Source of the DNA: Terfezia claveryi
Taxonomy: Eukaryota; Ascomycota; Pezizomycetes; Pezizales; Pezizaceae
Assembly: GCA_015179025.1 (NCBI GenBank)
Contig: WHUX01000162.1
Coordinates: 59,465 to 123,464 of the forward strand
DNA length: 64,000 bases
Direction: 5' to 3'
Below are positions 11,476 to 22,978 of this stretch, piece by piece. A program made the translations under genes and the position numbers. Every line of letters begins with the position of its first letter. Positions within the stretch are counted from its first letter, which is position 1. A model generated the notes under the pieces. The model made no database searches. It was not told the DNA's origin and saw only the letters and a program-made list of their open reading frames with translations.

Positions 11476-11565
11476 TGTCAGACCTTTTGCATCCTTGTTG
11501 TTTTTCAGAGTTGGGTTCTTGTTCTTACCTTTGTTGTTGTTGTTTCCGGTGTTGATTTTACCGGT
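11476..11565 (+). other. A 3' untranslated region, left part
   Basis: This T/G-rich stretch (ttgttgttgttt) matches the 3' end of E. It is cut at ccggt (11561-11565), where B inserted, and resumes at 52847 with ccggttatcgtgctc. The rejoined sequence aligns with E from 59425 to 59491. Confidence 0.9.
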
Positions 11566-12477
11566 ATGAAGGCACTTCGTTCCTAACGGAAGAATATGCA
11601 CTGAAGGACCGGGTGAGAGCTTCAATAGTATTACTAACTTAGAAAAGAAGAAAAGATAGAGAGATCACAAAAGTAGAATCGTACATTCCAAAAATCACTG
11701 TTCCTCTCACCTCCTTCGAGTTTTTCCATAAAAATACCATAACGACCGTATCCTTTTACTTTCTATCACAATAACATCATTATCAACCAACAAGACTAAC
11801 TTTTGCATAATTCTGCCTCGAACTAACCGTCATACTGACACCCATCTCTCTTAACACTCGAACAAGCTTGTTCGACTGTTGTTTCTTCACCTTTCCTTAT
11901 TCGACACCCAAACAACTCTGTTCGACTGTCAAATCTCTTGCTTATTCGACACCCGAACAACTTTGTTCGACTGTCAAATCTCTTACTTATTCGACACCTG
12001 AACAACTCTGTTCGACTGTCAAATCTTCACCTTATTCGACACCCGAACAACTCTGTTTGACTGTCAAATCTCTTGCTTATTCGACACCCGAACAACTCTG
12101 TTTGACTGTCAATTCTTCACCTTATTCGACACCCGAACAACTCTGTTCGACTGTCAAATCTCTTGCTTATTCGACACCCGAACAACTCTGTTTGACTGTC
12201 AAATCTTCACCTTATTCGACACCCGAACAACTATGTTCGACTGTTAAATCTCTTGCCTTTCTAGCATATCAGCCTCTTTAATTTGACACTCGAACAAAGT
12301 CTGTTCGGGTGTCAGCGTTAACAAGCAAATCACTAAAAACAATGCCATTCATTTAACTGACTAAATCACTTGACAAACGAAAACCCATAAAGTAAATAAT
12401 AAAAATAAAATAATAAAAAAAACTAAAAAAACTCAAAAAATCAAACTTTTCCCTACTCTTCCTTATTCTCCATCACA
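11566..12477 (-). repeat. Element B 3' LTR
   Basis: On the minus strand it starts TGTGATGGAG and ends TGCCTTCA. The partner is at 51928-52846. Nearly half of it is a tandem array of 45-bp hairpin units (about 11853-12262), followed by a separate hairpin copy at 12284-12312 and an A-rich stretch at 12360-12450. Confidence 0.94.
11853..12262. repeat. About nine 45-bp hairpin units in the B LTR
   Basis: Each unit reads ttcgacacccgaacaactct, then gttcgactgtcaaatc and a variable tail (tcttgctta or ttcacctta). The core is an inverted repeat GAACA-N4-TGTTC inside GACACCC...GACTGTC. The partner LTR also has about nine units (52215-52630) in a different order of tails, so the array has been rearranged between the two LTRs. 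It creates a long repetitive open frame that is not a gene. Confidence 0.92.
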
Positions 12478-12500
12478 TCCAACCCCCCTAACAAGAGTTG
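12478..12500 (-). other. Polypurine tract of B
   Basis: On the minus strand TTAGGGGGGTTGGA directly precedes the 3' LTR. This fits the plus-strand priming site and confirms the minus orientation of B. Confidence 0.7.
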
Positions 12501-12742
12501 ACGTCCTCGTCAACCCAACAAAATCCAATCCCAAAAAATAAATAAACACTAAAGAAAAAAAACAATTTAACCGAACATACCATAACTCATAAAAAAAACC
12601 CATATAATCCCTAAAAAAAAATGCATCCAAATGAAATAAAAACACCATTAATATCCCAAAAAAAAAATCCTTATATTCCTACCAAAAAAAAGATAATTTA
12701 CTCTAAAAAAGAAAAATCAAAACATCAAACAAAAAAGAAACC

Positions 12743-14065
12743 CTACTCATTGTCCTCCTCTTCCTCCTCATCATCATCGTCACTATCAAGGAAGATTTCG
12801 GGTGCCTTTTTCATTATTGGGGATATCTCTCTTATCACCGGCACTACCTTCATCTTCATTCCGCTCATGAGCATTCGTAGCCTGCGTATTATACGAGCAG
12901 GTGGGACCCATGGTTCATCTTCCTCTTCATTCTCATCATGAGCGTTCGGTGCTGTCAGCATATCTCGAACCTTACCTACCACGAGTAGATCGTTGAGAGT
13001 TTCTGAGTTCATGACGTCAACATCTTCTTGTATCGAATGGTCCAACAACCTTAGCATTTCAGAATCGCAGTCCTCTTCATTTGCCTCCTCTATCCACATT
13101 CGCTTGTAGGCGGGGAGTTGCTCTTGCAGGAGTACTCTTTGGCGCTTACGAGTCTGGCCACGTCCACGAGTTGTCTGTCGCCCTCTTATCCATGTACTTT
13201 GCCTTGTCGAAGTTGCAGGATTGGGTGGTATTACTACCGATACGGCGGGGATTCGTGGTACAGAAGACAATGCCGCTTCTGCTGCCTCTTGACTTTGGTT
13301 TTCTCTTTCCCTGGCTTCCGCATTCTCCAAAGAATTCAAGAGGTTGTCCTGACCCATTCGATCTACCAATGATTTCAACATCGCAGTATAGGCTGGATGG
13401 TATTTCTTCTGATGTGGTTCGAGCAATAGTGGTAGGTTAGCATTCTGAAGTACCCACCGAATGTCTTCTGCTGTTGCCCAGTCATCCTTCTTGGTTCTTG
13501 GCATTTCTTTTCGAGCAGTGATTTCAGTCTTGATTAATAGCATGATATCATCGACTAAATCCATTCCACGATCAAACGATAATAGTTGTGCTGCAAGGGA
13601 ACATAGTCAGGCGAATTCGATAGATGGCCAAGGAGGATAGAGCTCGCCCATAAGTATTGTCCATTCTGGGCTCCAATATTTTTCCATCAGAAGATTGTAA
13701 TCACGGCGTCTTCGAAGAGCAATAGTATACACTGAGCCCAATCTATCTAACTCGTCCATTTGTAGCTCTTGTTTAGCTCGTTCACAAGAAACTCCCCATG
13801 CTGCTAGTTCGGCATCTGTGGCTTGTGTGATCAACGTCGTCTGAGCTGCTACAAGTGTTCCAACTTTTTCTCCTGTTTCTCTTGTTAATCATGCTATTCC
13901 CTTCAGAAATCTCCATTGATTTGGTCCGCCGATGATGGATTTGACCACTCCTTCAAACTGGGTGTTAACAATACTCTCGCTGATCATTATTTCCTTGAAT
14001 CTCGTCTGTAATTCTCCTTCTGCGATAGTAAATGGTCGAGCGAGCTCCAGTCCAGAAGAAGACAT
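12743..14065 (-). pseudogene. Extra ORF of B downstream of integrase, unknown function
   Basis: From an ATG at 14065 (MSSSGLELARPFTIAEGELQ) one frame runs 441 codons to 12743, broken only by two TGA codons near 13885 and 13619 that fit CGA (Arg) ancestors. The middle is helical and charged. A basic Arg-rich patch (RGRQTTRGRGQTRKRQR) lies near residue 280, and the tail is very acidic (DSDDDDEEEEEDNE). It has the same orientation as pol and lies between integrase and the 3' LTR, where some LTR elements carry an envelope or accessory gene. I see no signal peptide or membrane segment, so an envelope is unlikely. I do not recognise the family. Confidence 0.65.
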
Positions 14066-14400
14066 TGTGGAGGTATAGGTAAGGAATAGTAGAAGTAGTA
14101 ATAAGAAGACTAGAGATATATAGGTGAATATGGACGAAGTTTTTTTCAGTTTTTCCTAAAAACTGAAGAAGGCTGTTGTTCGCTGGTTCTAGATGTGATC
14201 TTGGTGGTTATCTTGAGGAGGAAAGAAAAAGAAGACTTAGCTCTTGCTTTCCATCTTTTATATACTCCTATATCCTTCAACCATGTATTAAGGTACACTA
14301 AATATGATAAAACGCATTAAAAACACTGTAATGCTTAGACTTGCCCTATAACGCCATATGCAACTTTATAACACGCTATATTATAACAAACTACACCTGT
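14066..14400 (-). other. Intergenic spacer of B
   Basis: No coding signal is seen between the extra ORF and the end of pol. On the minus strand it is AT-rich with a TATATAGG-like run near 14243-14275 that could serve as a promoter for the extra ORF. This is an inference from position only. Confidence 0.3.
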
Positions 14401-15160
14401 TCATCCAGTTCCATTTCCTCTATTTCCTCTTGTGGTAGTCCGTATTCTTTGCAGTCAACCCCTGTTCGCGAGTAGAAGCGTTTCAGCCTTTCCCCCGAGT
14501 ACGGTAGCTTCATTTGGGTACTATCTAACTCTTCCAGAAGGTAGGTACCCCTATCCCTGCGTAAATCTTTAATTCTGTAAGGGCCAAGCCAACGGTTTTC
14601 TAACTTCCTAGATCATTGCTTTGTTAATACCGAATTATAGAGAAGGACCAGATCACCGATATCCAAATCTTCAACTCTTTGTCACTTTCTTTGGTCAAAG
14701 AATTGTTTATTCAGCAAACGATTTTCGGCCAATCTCTCAGCAGCAGCTCTTAAGTTTTCTTCTTTTCTTTCCAATTGCTTTGTTCTAGTTGCTAATAATT
14801 GTTCTCTTGTATGTACCCGATTCCAGTCTACCATTGCCCATGAAATCGCAGTTAGCTCAATGGGTAAAACACAGTCTTGTCCGAATACTAGCGTAAATGG
14901 TGGGAACCTGGTTGATGCTTGAGTAGTGATACGATTGGCCAAAAGAACAAACGGTAGGTTCTTTGTCTAATTTTTGCCCAATTTAGCTAGTGCATCAATA
15001 ATCTGTTGATGTCCCCGTTCCACCAACGTATTAGACTGAGAATGGTATGCAGCAATTGCTATATTCATGATATTGTACTGTTGCAAAAGCTCCTGCACTT
15101 CTCCTTTGTTTTCCGAGCCGTTATCGTACACTATCTATGCCGGTACTCCGAACCTAGCTA
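14401..15160 (-). pseudogene. B pol: integrase C-terminal half
   Basis: The 14682-14942 stretch (MANRITTQASTRFPPFTLVFGQDCVLPIEL) is the region just after the catalytic Glu, including the TGFSPF-like segment common to gypsy integrases. The 15000-15160 portion holds the Asp motif (YDNGSENKGEVQEL-like in the minus frame). Stops at 14676, 14969 and 15136 interrupt it. The C-terminal part to 14400 resembles the GPYRI barrel (RWLGPYRIKDL-like). No chromodomain follows. Confidence 0.72.
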
Positions 15161-15640
15161 TCTACTCCAAAACGAAGGCTGCTACTGTCTTTGTGTTTGC
15201 CTTTCTGATTCCTTTCGCTTTGATCCATCCGGTAAGGTCATCCCTCATCGCAACAATGTACCTGCACCCTGCATCTCTTGGCATGTGGATTATGTCGAGT
15301 CCAACTTTTCTCCATATTGCACTGTATATTGTCAGGTGAAGTTCTTCGTCATATTGGTTAGGTTTCCTTCGTTGACACTGATCACATGTCCGAACATAGT
15401 CTTTTACGTCAGTGTAGAGGCTTTTCCACCAATATCTAAGCTTCACTTTCTGGTATGTTCCATTCTGTTCTCTATGTTTGCTTTTGTCGTGCAATTCTCG
15501 TAGGATGCGCTGTCGTTCCTCTGCTTCCCAGATGACTTTTGCTGGCGGAAGATTCCGCTTCATGCGACGATAAAGATGGTTATCCCTTATTAGGAACTTC
15601 GTCGCTCTATGTCTTAATTTCCGATACTCCTTATTCGATA
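15161..15640 (-). pseudogene. B pol: integrase zinc finger and core start
   Basis: The 15162-15563 stretch contains LRELHDKSKHREQNGTY and CDQCQRRKPN, the HHCC zinc-binding module, then KVGLDIIHMP with the first core Asp and YIVAMRDDLTGWIKAKGI. These order and spacings fit a gypsy integrase that differs strongly from those of A, C and D. Confidence 0.85.
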
Positions 15641-16280
15641 TTCCTTGTGGTCTTCACATAGTGGTAAGAAATCCTACGATCTCTTCATACCACTCCACAT
15701 CCACAACCATTGCTTGTGCCGGTATCCCATATCTCAGAGGTGTTTCATTAATAGTATCCAAGTCGGTATCAAGAGTACAGTCGAATTCGTCAGGAGCTAT
15801 TTCCTCGGGTGAATCCTTTCCTCTTTCCCTCCTAGACAATCCATCTGGTCCTCCATGCTTCTTTCCAGACACATGCTTTACTTCAAAATCAAATAATCGT
15901 ATCTACGCAAGCCATCTATTAACTACTGATCCAGGTAAGTCTGATGCCGGTTGATTTAATTGATGCACTAGTGTATTTGCATCAATCTCAACTAGAAATT
16001 GTACTCTATATAGGTAATTTCGTGTCTTTTTTAGTGCCTTTAGCAGGCCTCGGCACTCCAGTTTCCCTGAATCATAGCCTTTTTCTGCGCCTTTCCAGAC
16101 CCCGTTCTCATATCTAGCTGGATGTCTTCTTTTTTCATTGTCCGGCTCGGCCTGTTGCAGTATCACTCCCCATCCTAGTAATGATGAATCAACTGATAGG
16201 ATAATTCTGCCCCAATTGGGCTCGTAATCTATTGGTCGTAATATGGGTGGACTAGTCAATCTTAATTTGAGCTCTGCCAT
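15641..16280 (-). pseudogene. B pol: RNase H and linker
   Basis: The 15903-16280 stretch has LSVDSSLLGWGVIL with the catalytic Asp, KLECRGLLKALKK with the Glu and VEIDANTLVHQLN with the next Asp, followed by VNRWLA. The 15654-15872 stretch continues with KHGGPDGLSRRERG, the signature found at the end of gypsy RNase H domains, and an acidic linker. A TAG near 15904 separates the two. Confidence 0.86.
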
Positions 16281-17160
16281 TGCATTTTCTTGCTCTTCCT
16301 ACCAGCTGAACACTTCCTTGCTTCTTGTGAGCTTATACAAAGGTTCCACTATCCATGTGAATTTTTCTATCCAAATCCGATAATAAACGCAAGTTCCCAG
16401 AAAAGCCTTGATCTCTGTTACATTCCGACATGGGGGCCAATCCACTATCTTTCTGATCTTCTCTTCTACTGGAGTCCTTCCTTCTGATCCACACATGATA
16501 GGGACAATCTTTAGTCCGTCCTTCAAAAATTCACTCTTCTCTCCAGCGATGGTTGCCCCTGCTCTTTCAAGATCTGCTAAAGTCTGGTCAATAGAATAAA
16601 TAGCCTCTAAAACAAATTGCCTAACGCCAGGGAAAAACTCCATGAAAGTCCCATCCTCCAACTTATACCAACTTCTTGAACTAGCTTTAGATGTAACATC
16701 GTCTATAAACAGAGCAGCTAGTCTCTTCCCAATTTGTACCCTAATGGCCTTCCTAATAACTCGATCAAAAACTTGGACTCCATTCGTATATCCTTGCGGT
16801 AAGGTCGTCATGCGCAATAACCCAAAAGGAGTGACGAAGGCAGTTAAATCCCTAGACTCTAGTGCTAAAGTACATTGATCATATCCAGAAAACAAATCTA
16901 TCAAGGAAACTAGAGGATATCCAGAAAATTCTTCACTAAACTCGTCAACTACTGGTAGAAGCGAAGCATCTTTGAGCATTACCGCATTTAAGTGAGTTGC
17001 TGCATTGATTAGCCGGTATTTTCTATTTTTCTTCCTTACGAGAAACCATAGGTTTCTGTAAGGCCCAAAACTGTGTTCCAGTGCTCCGCATTGAATTCTG
17101 TCCTTGCAAATTTTCGTAACCTCCGGAATCAATGCTTTAGGTATACGAAAACTTGGTACT
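16281..17160 (-). pseudogene. B pol: reverse transcriptase
   Basis: The long open stretch 16299-17132 carries WFLVRKKNRKYRLINAATHLN, LIDLFSGYDQ with the first catalytic Asp, TTLPQGYTNG and the box LFIDDVTSK (F-I-D-D for the usual Y-x-D-D). VDWPPCRNVTEIKAFLGTCVYY is the thumb/connection. It is the best preserved enzyme domain of B. Confidence 0.92.
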
Positions 17161-17729
17161 TGCTATGGTTCATGCGGAATGGTTGGAATTCGGTGCGAAG
17201 GCTCAACTTCTTCTCTAAAGACTCCTTTCTGTATGAAATCAAACGCTATTGCTGCTTCTCGATTGAACAAAACCTCTAACAAAATTTCCTTTTCCTGCAT
17301 GGTGATGCCTTCTCCGATTTTCAGATCCTTGATACGTTCTGAAGTCAATCCCGAACCTTTTGAAATCTTTGAGAATTTGGGTATAATCCATCCCTTTTCA
17401 TAGAGAGATAAATTAATGTTTGATTCAATAGCTTTGCCAGATTTGGCACGACTCTCAAACAGTGATTGTTCCTATTCGATGTGTTTGTTTCACCAATTTT
17501 CATCTCCGGCAGGTTTTATACCATTCTTGTGAAACTTATTCACGGATCTTATCTTATCAACTTTCTTCTTGTATAACGTCTGAATCCGTGATATCCTTCT
17601 TGCTTTTTCTTCGACCATTTCGCCCATAACACCAGGGACTAATCCTTTCCAATAACTTTCATATACTGCTTTCCTACTCAAAACGAACTTCTCCTTAATA
17701 CTTGAGGTATTGTAATCAAAATCATGCAC
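17161..17729 (-). pseudogene. B pol: segment before the RT
   Basis: The open stretches 17163-17348 and 17490-17729 show an interdomain segment (KIGEGITMQEKEILLEVLFN; KFVLSRKAVYESYWKGLVPG) typical of the part just before the gypsy RT. The frame is cut at 17729 by the F insertion and continues at 42096 (VMH before, DFDYN after). Confidence 0.82.
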
Positions 17730-17929
17730 TATAATGGAGAACGTTTCATTGCTTATATAATTGCTTATATATCTTTTGTATTTCCTATATTACTACTACT
17801 ATGTTATATAACTAAGCCTCTCGGTCGAAGGACTAGCCTTCTACCATTTCCTATTGCTTTATAAGTGTCCATAGCATGCGGAATTTGCCATGGGAAATTC
17901 CATGGAACTTACTATATGAGCACACTCTC

Positions 17930-18035
17930 AGTATGGCCACATGACCTTTGTTTTGAACATATGAGTCACCACTATAGCCACATGACCTTTGTTCTGGCCG
18001 TGTGACTCATTACTATGGCCACATGACCTCTTTTG
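17930..18035. repeat. Promoter-proximal repeats with AP-1-like sites in the F LTR
   Basis: Three imperfect copies of atggccacatgacctttgtt alternate with TGAGTCAC or TGACTCAT heptamers, which are binding sites for bZIP (Gcn4/AP-1) factors. They sit 75-180 bp before the TATA box. The 3' LTR has the same layout (41612-41715) with some sites mutated. Regulation by a bZIP factor is an inference. Confidence 0.55.
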
Positions 18036-18106
18036 TACAGCGCACCACCTTCTAGTGTGCCACCCTTTATTGTATTTATTTCCTTAGTCATCAGATCTCA
18101 GAGGAG

Positions 18107-18114
18107 TATAAATA
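18107..18114 (+). promoter_or_regulatory. TATA box of the F LTR
   Basis: TATAAATA lies about 300 bp before the LTR end. It is repeated in the 3' LTR near 41790. It is the likely transcription signal of F. Confidence 0.65.
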
Positions 18115-18411
18115 GGCGCCGGATTCCCTCTGGAATCTAGCAGACAAGAGAAAGCAAGCAGCAACAAGAACACAGCAGCAAGCAAGCCTATATACTGATC
18201 AGATCAAGATCATATAGCATAGATAGCACAAATCACATAAGATAGATTACACCAGTTAATTACTGTTCCCTTTGGGAACATTCCATATAGTAATCTCCCT
18301 ACCCTTCTAAGGTCTTACCTCAGCAGAACCGAAATACACAAACGTCTGTGCCTACGGATATAGATTGTATAAACAGTACCGAATAAATACTGCCTAGTAG
18401 CATTCATTATA

Positions 18412-18852
18412 TTTTTTTTAACTTACTTACCTAATCTTTAAATCTTAAATCCAAGGCCTAATCAACCTTCGGATACTTTATTACACTCAAGCAAGTATAT
18501 ACAATTTGACACACATACCTATAAACTCAAACGTACATATATAAAACGATATCAATATTCAACTAGCTAGTAAATCATCCTACAATGAGACATCAGACTC
18601 TCAACTACAGTACATCAACAAAAGACTTAGAAGCAAGCTAAGCAGAGCTCTAACGGGCAGTGGTATCCCACATTAAACAATCCCACCCTCGTTCACAACA
18701 CTTTTCTCAATAAGATCGACAACTCATCTTGCACTCCTGGCAACCGCCATTACATCTGTACCTATAAATCCAGTACACCATTGAAAAACCGGCCCCCCAG
18801 GTCCCAGGAATAATTGGTCTAACATCAGCAAAAAAAATTCTCCATCATAACG
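18412..18852 (+). other. F leader, left part
   Basis: This AT-rich noncoding sequence lies between the LTR and the inverted repeat that starts the Plavaka-type transposon. No primer-binding site with a clear TGG start is visible after the LTR, only a T-run (18412-18420). The rest of the leader lies at 28702-29138. Confidence 0.6.
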
Positions 18853-18879
18853 CAGCAACTAGTTTTGTTCCACCTGGTG

Positions 18880-19015
18880 CACTACCAAATTCCTGCTGCC
18901 TCTCATGCACCCTGTTCATACTACAAAATTTCTGCTCCCACTCATGCACCCCATGCGCATCCTCAAAATATATGCTCTACACCTCGAACACCACCAAATT
19001 CCCACTGCCTCTCAT
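18880..19015. repeat. Subterminal repeats at left transposon end
   Basis: Three imperfect copies of accaaattcctgctgcctc followed by tcatgcaccct appear near 18880, 18923 and 18985. Subterminal repeats inside the ends are usual for CACTA-superfamily elements, where the transposase binds them. Confidence 0.5.
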
Positions 19016-19233
19016 ACACCCTATGTGCACCCTCAAACTTCAGCAGAAAAAATAAACAAATCTGTATCCGGACGCATCAACTACTTTTATACCATCCCAT
19101 GTGTTACAATTTTCTGCTTACCTCTATACGCCCCCACACATGCCCTCCTAATATTGGCCTGGCACCTGTTTTACATCCGACACTTCACGTTCTTTGTGGC
19201 TCTTCTCTCAACTGGTCACAAGTTTATTATTTC

Positions 19234-22174
19234 CTAATCATAAATCATATTCCATGTCTCTAAGTCTATTCTATTATTTACCAACCAACTTTCCCCCGGC
19301 TCTAATGGTATCAAATGCGCAATCCCTTCTATTTGTGATATCTTAACTATAACCCCTTCCCCAGTCATCGGCAATCCAACGCGAACCATCCCTTCCGTAC
19401 CCTGCACAGCATTCAACCCAATGCATTGAAGCAGATTCACATGCGCCAACCGGTGCACCATTCCTGCTATAGTTATTACTTTGAACAATGCATTGATTCG
19501 TCCTGGTATTCGACCATTCAGCGTCCCTACTGGTGCCTCATCCAATGCACGCTGTCTTCTTACCCATATCCAATCGTATCTTTCCTTCCTGTGAAATTTC
19601 TCGGTGCATCTAGCATTGTGCAAAATGAACCCTTCTCCACTGAATTTTGGCACTGGAATTTGAAGCACCCCATATGAACGAATTTCCTGAACTAACAGCT
19701 CGGTAAGGTCGGAATCCATGCTTCTAACTTCCTGCCTTAAAAACGCTTGCGTTGTCAGCACCAGATCTGGCAAGCCAGTTACACGCTCCAGATCCTTGAG
19801 GCTGGATATTAATCCCAACTCAATTTTCCCCCGCAACTTCAAGTAGACCTGTTTTCCGACACCTGGCGTCACATCTCCGTTTTGCCTAACCTGGTTCCAT
19901 AGATTAAGTGTCAAGTCCTTCATAGCAAAAGTATGATCCCTCGTGTAGGTAGTAACTATCTGTGGTGTTGCATTAACCCTATTACTTCGATGGTAAGCAT
20001 CCTTAAGGCCTTTATGCATAGCTTTACTGATATTCGTGGAATATTGAGCTAGAGCCCCAAACTTCGGAATCTGTTCGGCATAATGGGAGATTAAATGGAT
20101 TTTTGGGAAATTGAAGTGCGCCCCTTCTTGTAAAATCTCATTCACCAATTCCCGACGGTACAAGGTATTTTCTTGACGCATCCTAACCTTTTCCGACGCC
20201 CTGAGGTCTTCAACCAATGATCCCGCTTGTTCCTTCAACAAATCCTTATGTGCTTCTGCAGCAGCCTTTCTTGTTTTCTTATCAGCACGGAACCTCAAGA
20301 ACACAGCTTTAGTTTCATGAAACACACGCAAATATTCTTGTAAATAAGAAACTGTCTTATCCGTATGACTAGGATATTGAGTCATGAGATAGAAGTCAGT
20401 GATGCTACGTACGCAGCGAATTGCTCGGTTGAACTCCTGTACCTGACCTCCGGTGGGCCGTGGTTGGTTGGCCTTCTGACGCAACGCCGCGGTAAATGTT
20501 CCAAGAATGACTTTACCAAAGTTCCGCATTTCCTTTCCCGACCATTGTGAAACAACTCGGTATCCCTTGGTCGGAACTGAAAATCCGGGGTAGGGAGGCA
20601 ACCGATGCCAGACATAGTCAAATGCATTAATCCGCTCATAGTATTCTAGAAAACCTTGAATCCAATCCATTAAATGATTTAACACTCCTAGGAGGATATT
20701 GTGCAAAACATCTGCTCAAACGAGCTCAGGCGGATTTATATTTGGGACTGACCACAAGGCGTTTTTGATGTTTTTAACGCCGTTTGCTTTCAAACTGATA
20801 GCGTCGGAATTGTTGTACGCTGCGGCATAATTTTGATGTGAGTGAGCTGGATAACCACTTCCTGAATACTCACCAAGCTTCTCGGTCGGAATTGTGCAAG
20901 AAGGGCAGCGGTTGTTTGCAATACCATGGATTGTAGCATTTTCCATATGGTCAGCGAGCCAACAAAAGAGCTTAGGAAAGCATAAGCGTACATTCTCATC
21001 AGCACAAACCATCTCGTAGCCTTTCTGACATCTCACGTCAGATAGCGGTTTTAGCAAATGCGCCAAAACATCGTGTATGGTTTGCAATGCCTGAATTTGC
21101 TGCGTTTCTACCGAATACCCAGGTATTTTGTTGATTCGTTTCGGGCCAATCGGTAGTAGTGCAATTGGTATCTAGGCATGCATCGTATGTGTATTGCGTA
21201 TGGAGCTTCCGATATTGCCTATACTCATATAAACAGGCCATAACTTTTTGTCTCCAGAGAAATTCGTTAGGTGAGTTTCATCTGATGCTAGTAAAATCGG
21301 AACAAGTGTCCCGCCTTCAGGTAGCAAAGCCTATCCGTTTCAGTTAGTTGGATATCCGACGTAGTACACACAAATTGCTCACCTGAGTATCTTCCCACCA
21401 CTGTGCAGTATGGATCTCACTATATACCCTGTTCCCTTCGTTGTCGTATTCTTGCCGCGGGCCCCAGGCTATCTCGCTGGCATAAACCTTTTGGCGTAGA
21501 AGGTACTTCACTGCTGCAATAATATTCCGATAATAAAAGGCCACCCCCTTGAGTAATGGGTAGTTCACTGTTCCTGAGTGCCAGGAAGGTTCATTTGCCG
21601 CTGCGTCGATAAGCTTATACATTGTATATGCTGACCGAAATTGAACCTCGTGCGTTGGATTGAGGCCTTTCAAGAGGTTATCATTGAAAAACTGGTCGAT
21701 CTTTGACTGTGAGGTCTTTGTAGAATTGAAGAAGCGTGCCAGTCGATAATCAATTAAGGTGCGGAATGGAGCAAACAAATTGAAGTTTCGGTCTTCCTCC
21801 GGAAATACATGTGGACGTATTGGGTTGCCTGCACGTGGATAGGTGATTGCATCAATGTGCTGACTTCCCTCATCGGATTTTGGTTCAATACAAAAAGTTC
21901 GAGCCTCCCTATCAGATCCCTCGCTATGGCATGAATCAGAGTAGTAATCAACATCAGCAGATATAATATCTGTGAAATTGACTTCGTCTATATCATAATC
22001 TAAATTAGTAGTATCTCTAGTGTTGGAGAACCGACGCTTTCGAGACGGTGGCAGTGGCCCATTAAGATCCTTCACATTTTTTTCGGGATGAACCTTCTCT
22101 AGATGATTTGAATATGCTCCAGCTGAAGTATAGAATCGTGGGCACCATTGGCATAGGGTTTTGTATCTGTTCAT
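19234..22174 (-). pseudogene. Plavaka-type transposase
   Basis: Two exons, 21383-22174 and 19234-21330, with a 52-nt intron (GTGAGC...AACTAACTG...GGATAG), encode 962 residues in one frame. Residues 8-29 form a C2H2 zinc finger (C8, C11, H24, H29). SDETHLTNFSGDKKLWPVY (about residues 280-298) is the Plavaka family signature with its acidic residue, followed by CADENVRLCFP, RCPSCTIP and LHNILLG. The C-terminal third is helical. Two in-frame stops remain: TAG at 21172-21174 (codon about 317, CAG ancestor) and TGA at 20716-20718 (codon about 469, CGA ancestor). Otherwise it is full length, so decay is recent. Confidence 0.88.
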
Positions 22175-22451
22175 TTTGAAACGTCACGGAGGTTGTAAAA
22201 TGTTGTAAGAGACAGATTTGTGGTGTAATATTTTCATTAACAGAATCTCAGGGATAAGCTTCGTAAGTGCCAAGGCTCCGATTGCACTGAATAAAGGATC
22301 CTATCCGACGTGATGCGTTGGATTTTGCCAAGATCGACTGCGCACGATACCCTTGGCCCCACCCCCCTTCCTAATCTTCTCTCTACTTACTTTCTTCCTT
22401 CTACCCACACCAAATACACAACCTTCGCATCCTTCCTTACTTCCCTCTACC
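22175..22451. promoter_or_regulatory. Divergent spacer upstream of the transposase
   Basis: This spacer between the minus-strand transposase start and the plus-strand ORF at 22452 holds pyrimidine-rich sequence (22370-22450) typical of fungal promoter regions before the plus ORF. I see no firm TATA box. A shared promoter is inferred from the layout. Confidence 0.35.
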
Positions 22452-22800
22452 ATGGAGACTGCCCTCTACCTTTGGAGTCGGGAGAGTTCTTACCTTCATC
22501 TTATTGCATCTAAATTCAACGCCGCGATCAGCCAACTGAAGCCACTGCGATCACGCTGGCAAGAACAACAAGATGAGGCTGGGGTACTTCCTATCCTTGG
22601 TTAAGGTCCTATCTATGACTCTCACTTCAACCATGCCACTTCTTTGCCGAGTTCAGGGCTGCCCAAGGCAATACTTCACTGGATACAAGTTCCGACTTCA
22701 CTAGTTGGAACACTCTCATAGTTTATTATGTTTGCTCTCCCCCTTTAATAAAACTACAATTTCCAACCTGAACAAAAGAATCACTTCCTGCATGAACCTT
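22452..22800 (+). pseudogene. Small ORF and C2H2-finger fragment
   Basis: An ATG at 22452 in CTACCATGG context opens a 50-codon frame (METALYLWSRESSYLHLIAS) ending near 22604. Just downstream, from 22633, another frame reads MPLLCRVQGCPRQYFTGYKF with Cys-X4-Cys and, after a TAG in place of CAG, LEH: a C2H2 zinc finger resembling the N-terminus of the transposase (CPRFYTSAGAYSNH). The two may be exons of one short gene, or the start of a lost second transposase. I cannot join them confidently. Confidence 0.4.
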
Positions 22801-22978
22801 GATATTGACTCTTCCATGCCCAAATCATCAATCCTTTCCTCCCTCATCCTTCCTCTCTGACTACGTTTCCGTAGACGTTCGCAATGGGCATGCCGTTGTC
22901 TTAGCCGTTGTCTTATCCGCTGCCTCTGATTTGACTTTGCAGATTGAGGAGAAGCTAGATTTGGAGGAGCTACTGGAG

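Larger units (their letters stand above)
17730..18411 (+). repeat. Element F 5' LTR
   Basis: It is 682 bp, matching 41417-42095. It contains about three 40-bp imperfect repeats (17930-18035) with atggccacatgacctttgtt and TGAGTCAC/TGACTCAT sites, and a TATA box at 18107-18114. The first dinucleotide has changed from TG to TA. Confidence 0.94.

Noticed and set aside
11853..12262. CRISPR-like regular repeat array
   Set aside because: Units are contiguous without unique spacers, sit inside an LTR in both copies, and the context is eukaryotic.
11868..12281. Open frame encoding a repetitive YSTPEQLCSTVKSLA protein (also 52213-52650)
   Set aside because: It lies wholly in the tandem hairpin array of the B LTRs. 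The 45-bp period is a multiple of three, so the frame stays open by construction. No start context or conservation beyond the repeat.
12621..12941. Plus-strand Lys/Ser-rich frame
   Set aside because: Antisense of the acidic tail of the extra B ORF (GAT/GAA repeats read as ATC/TTC). The minus-strand frame is longer and in register with its upstream part.
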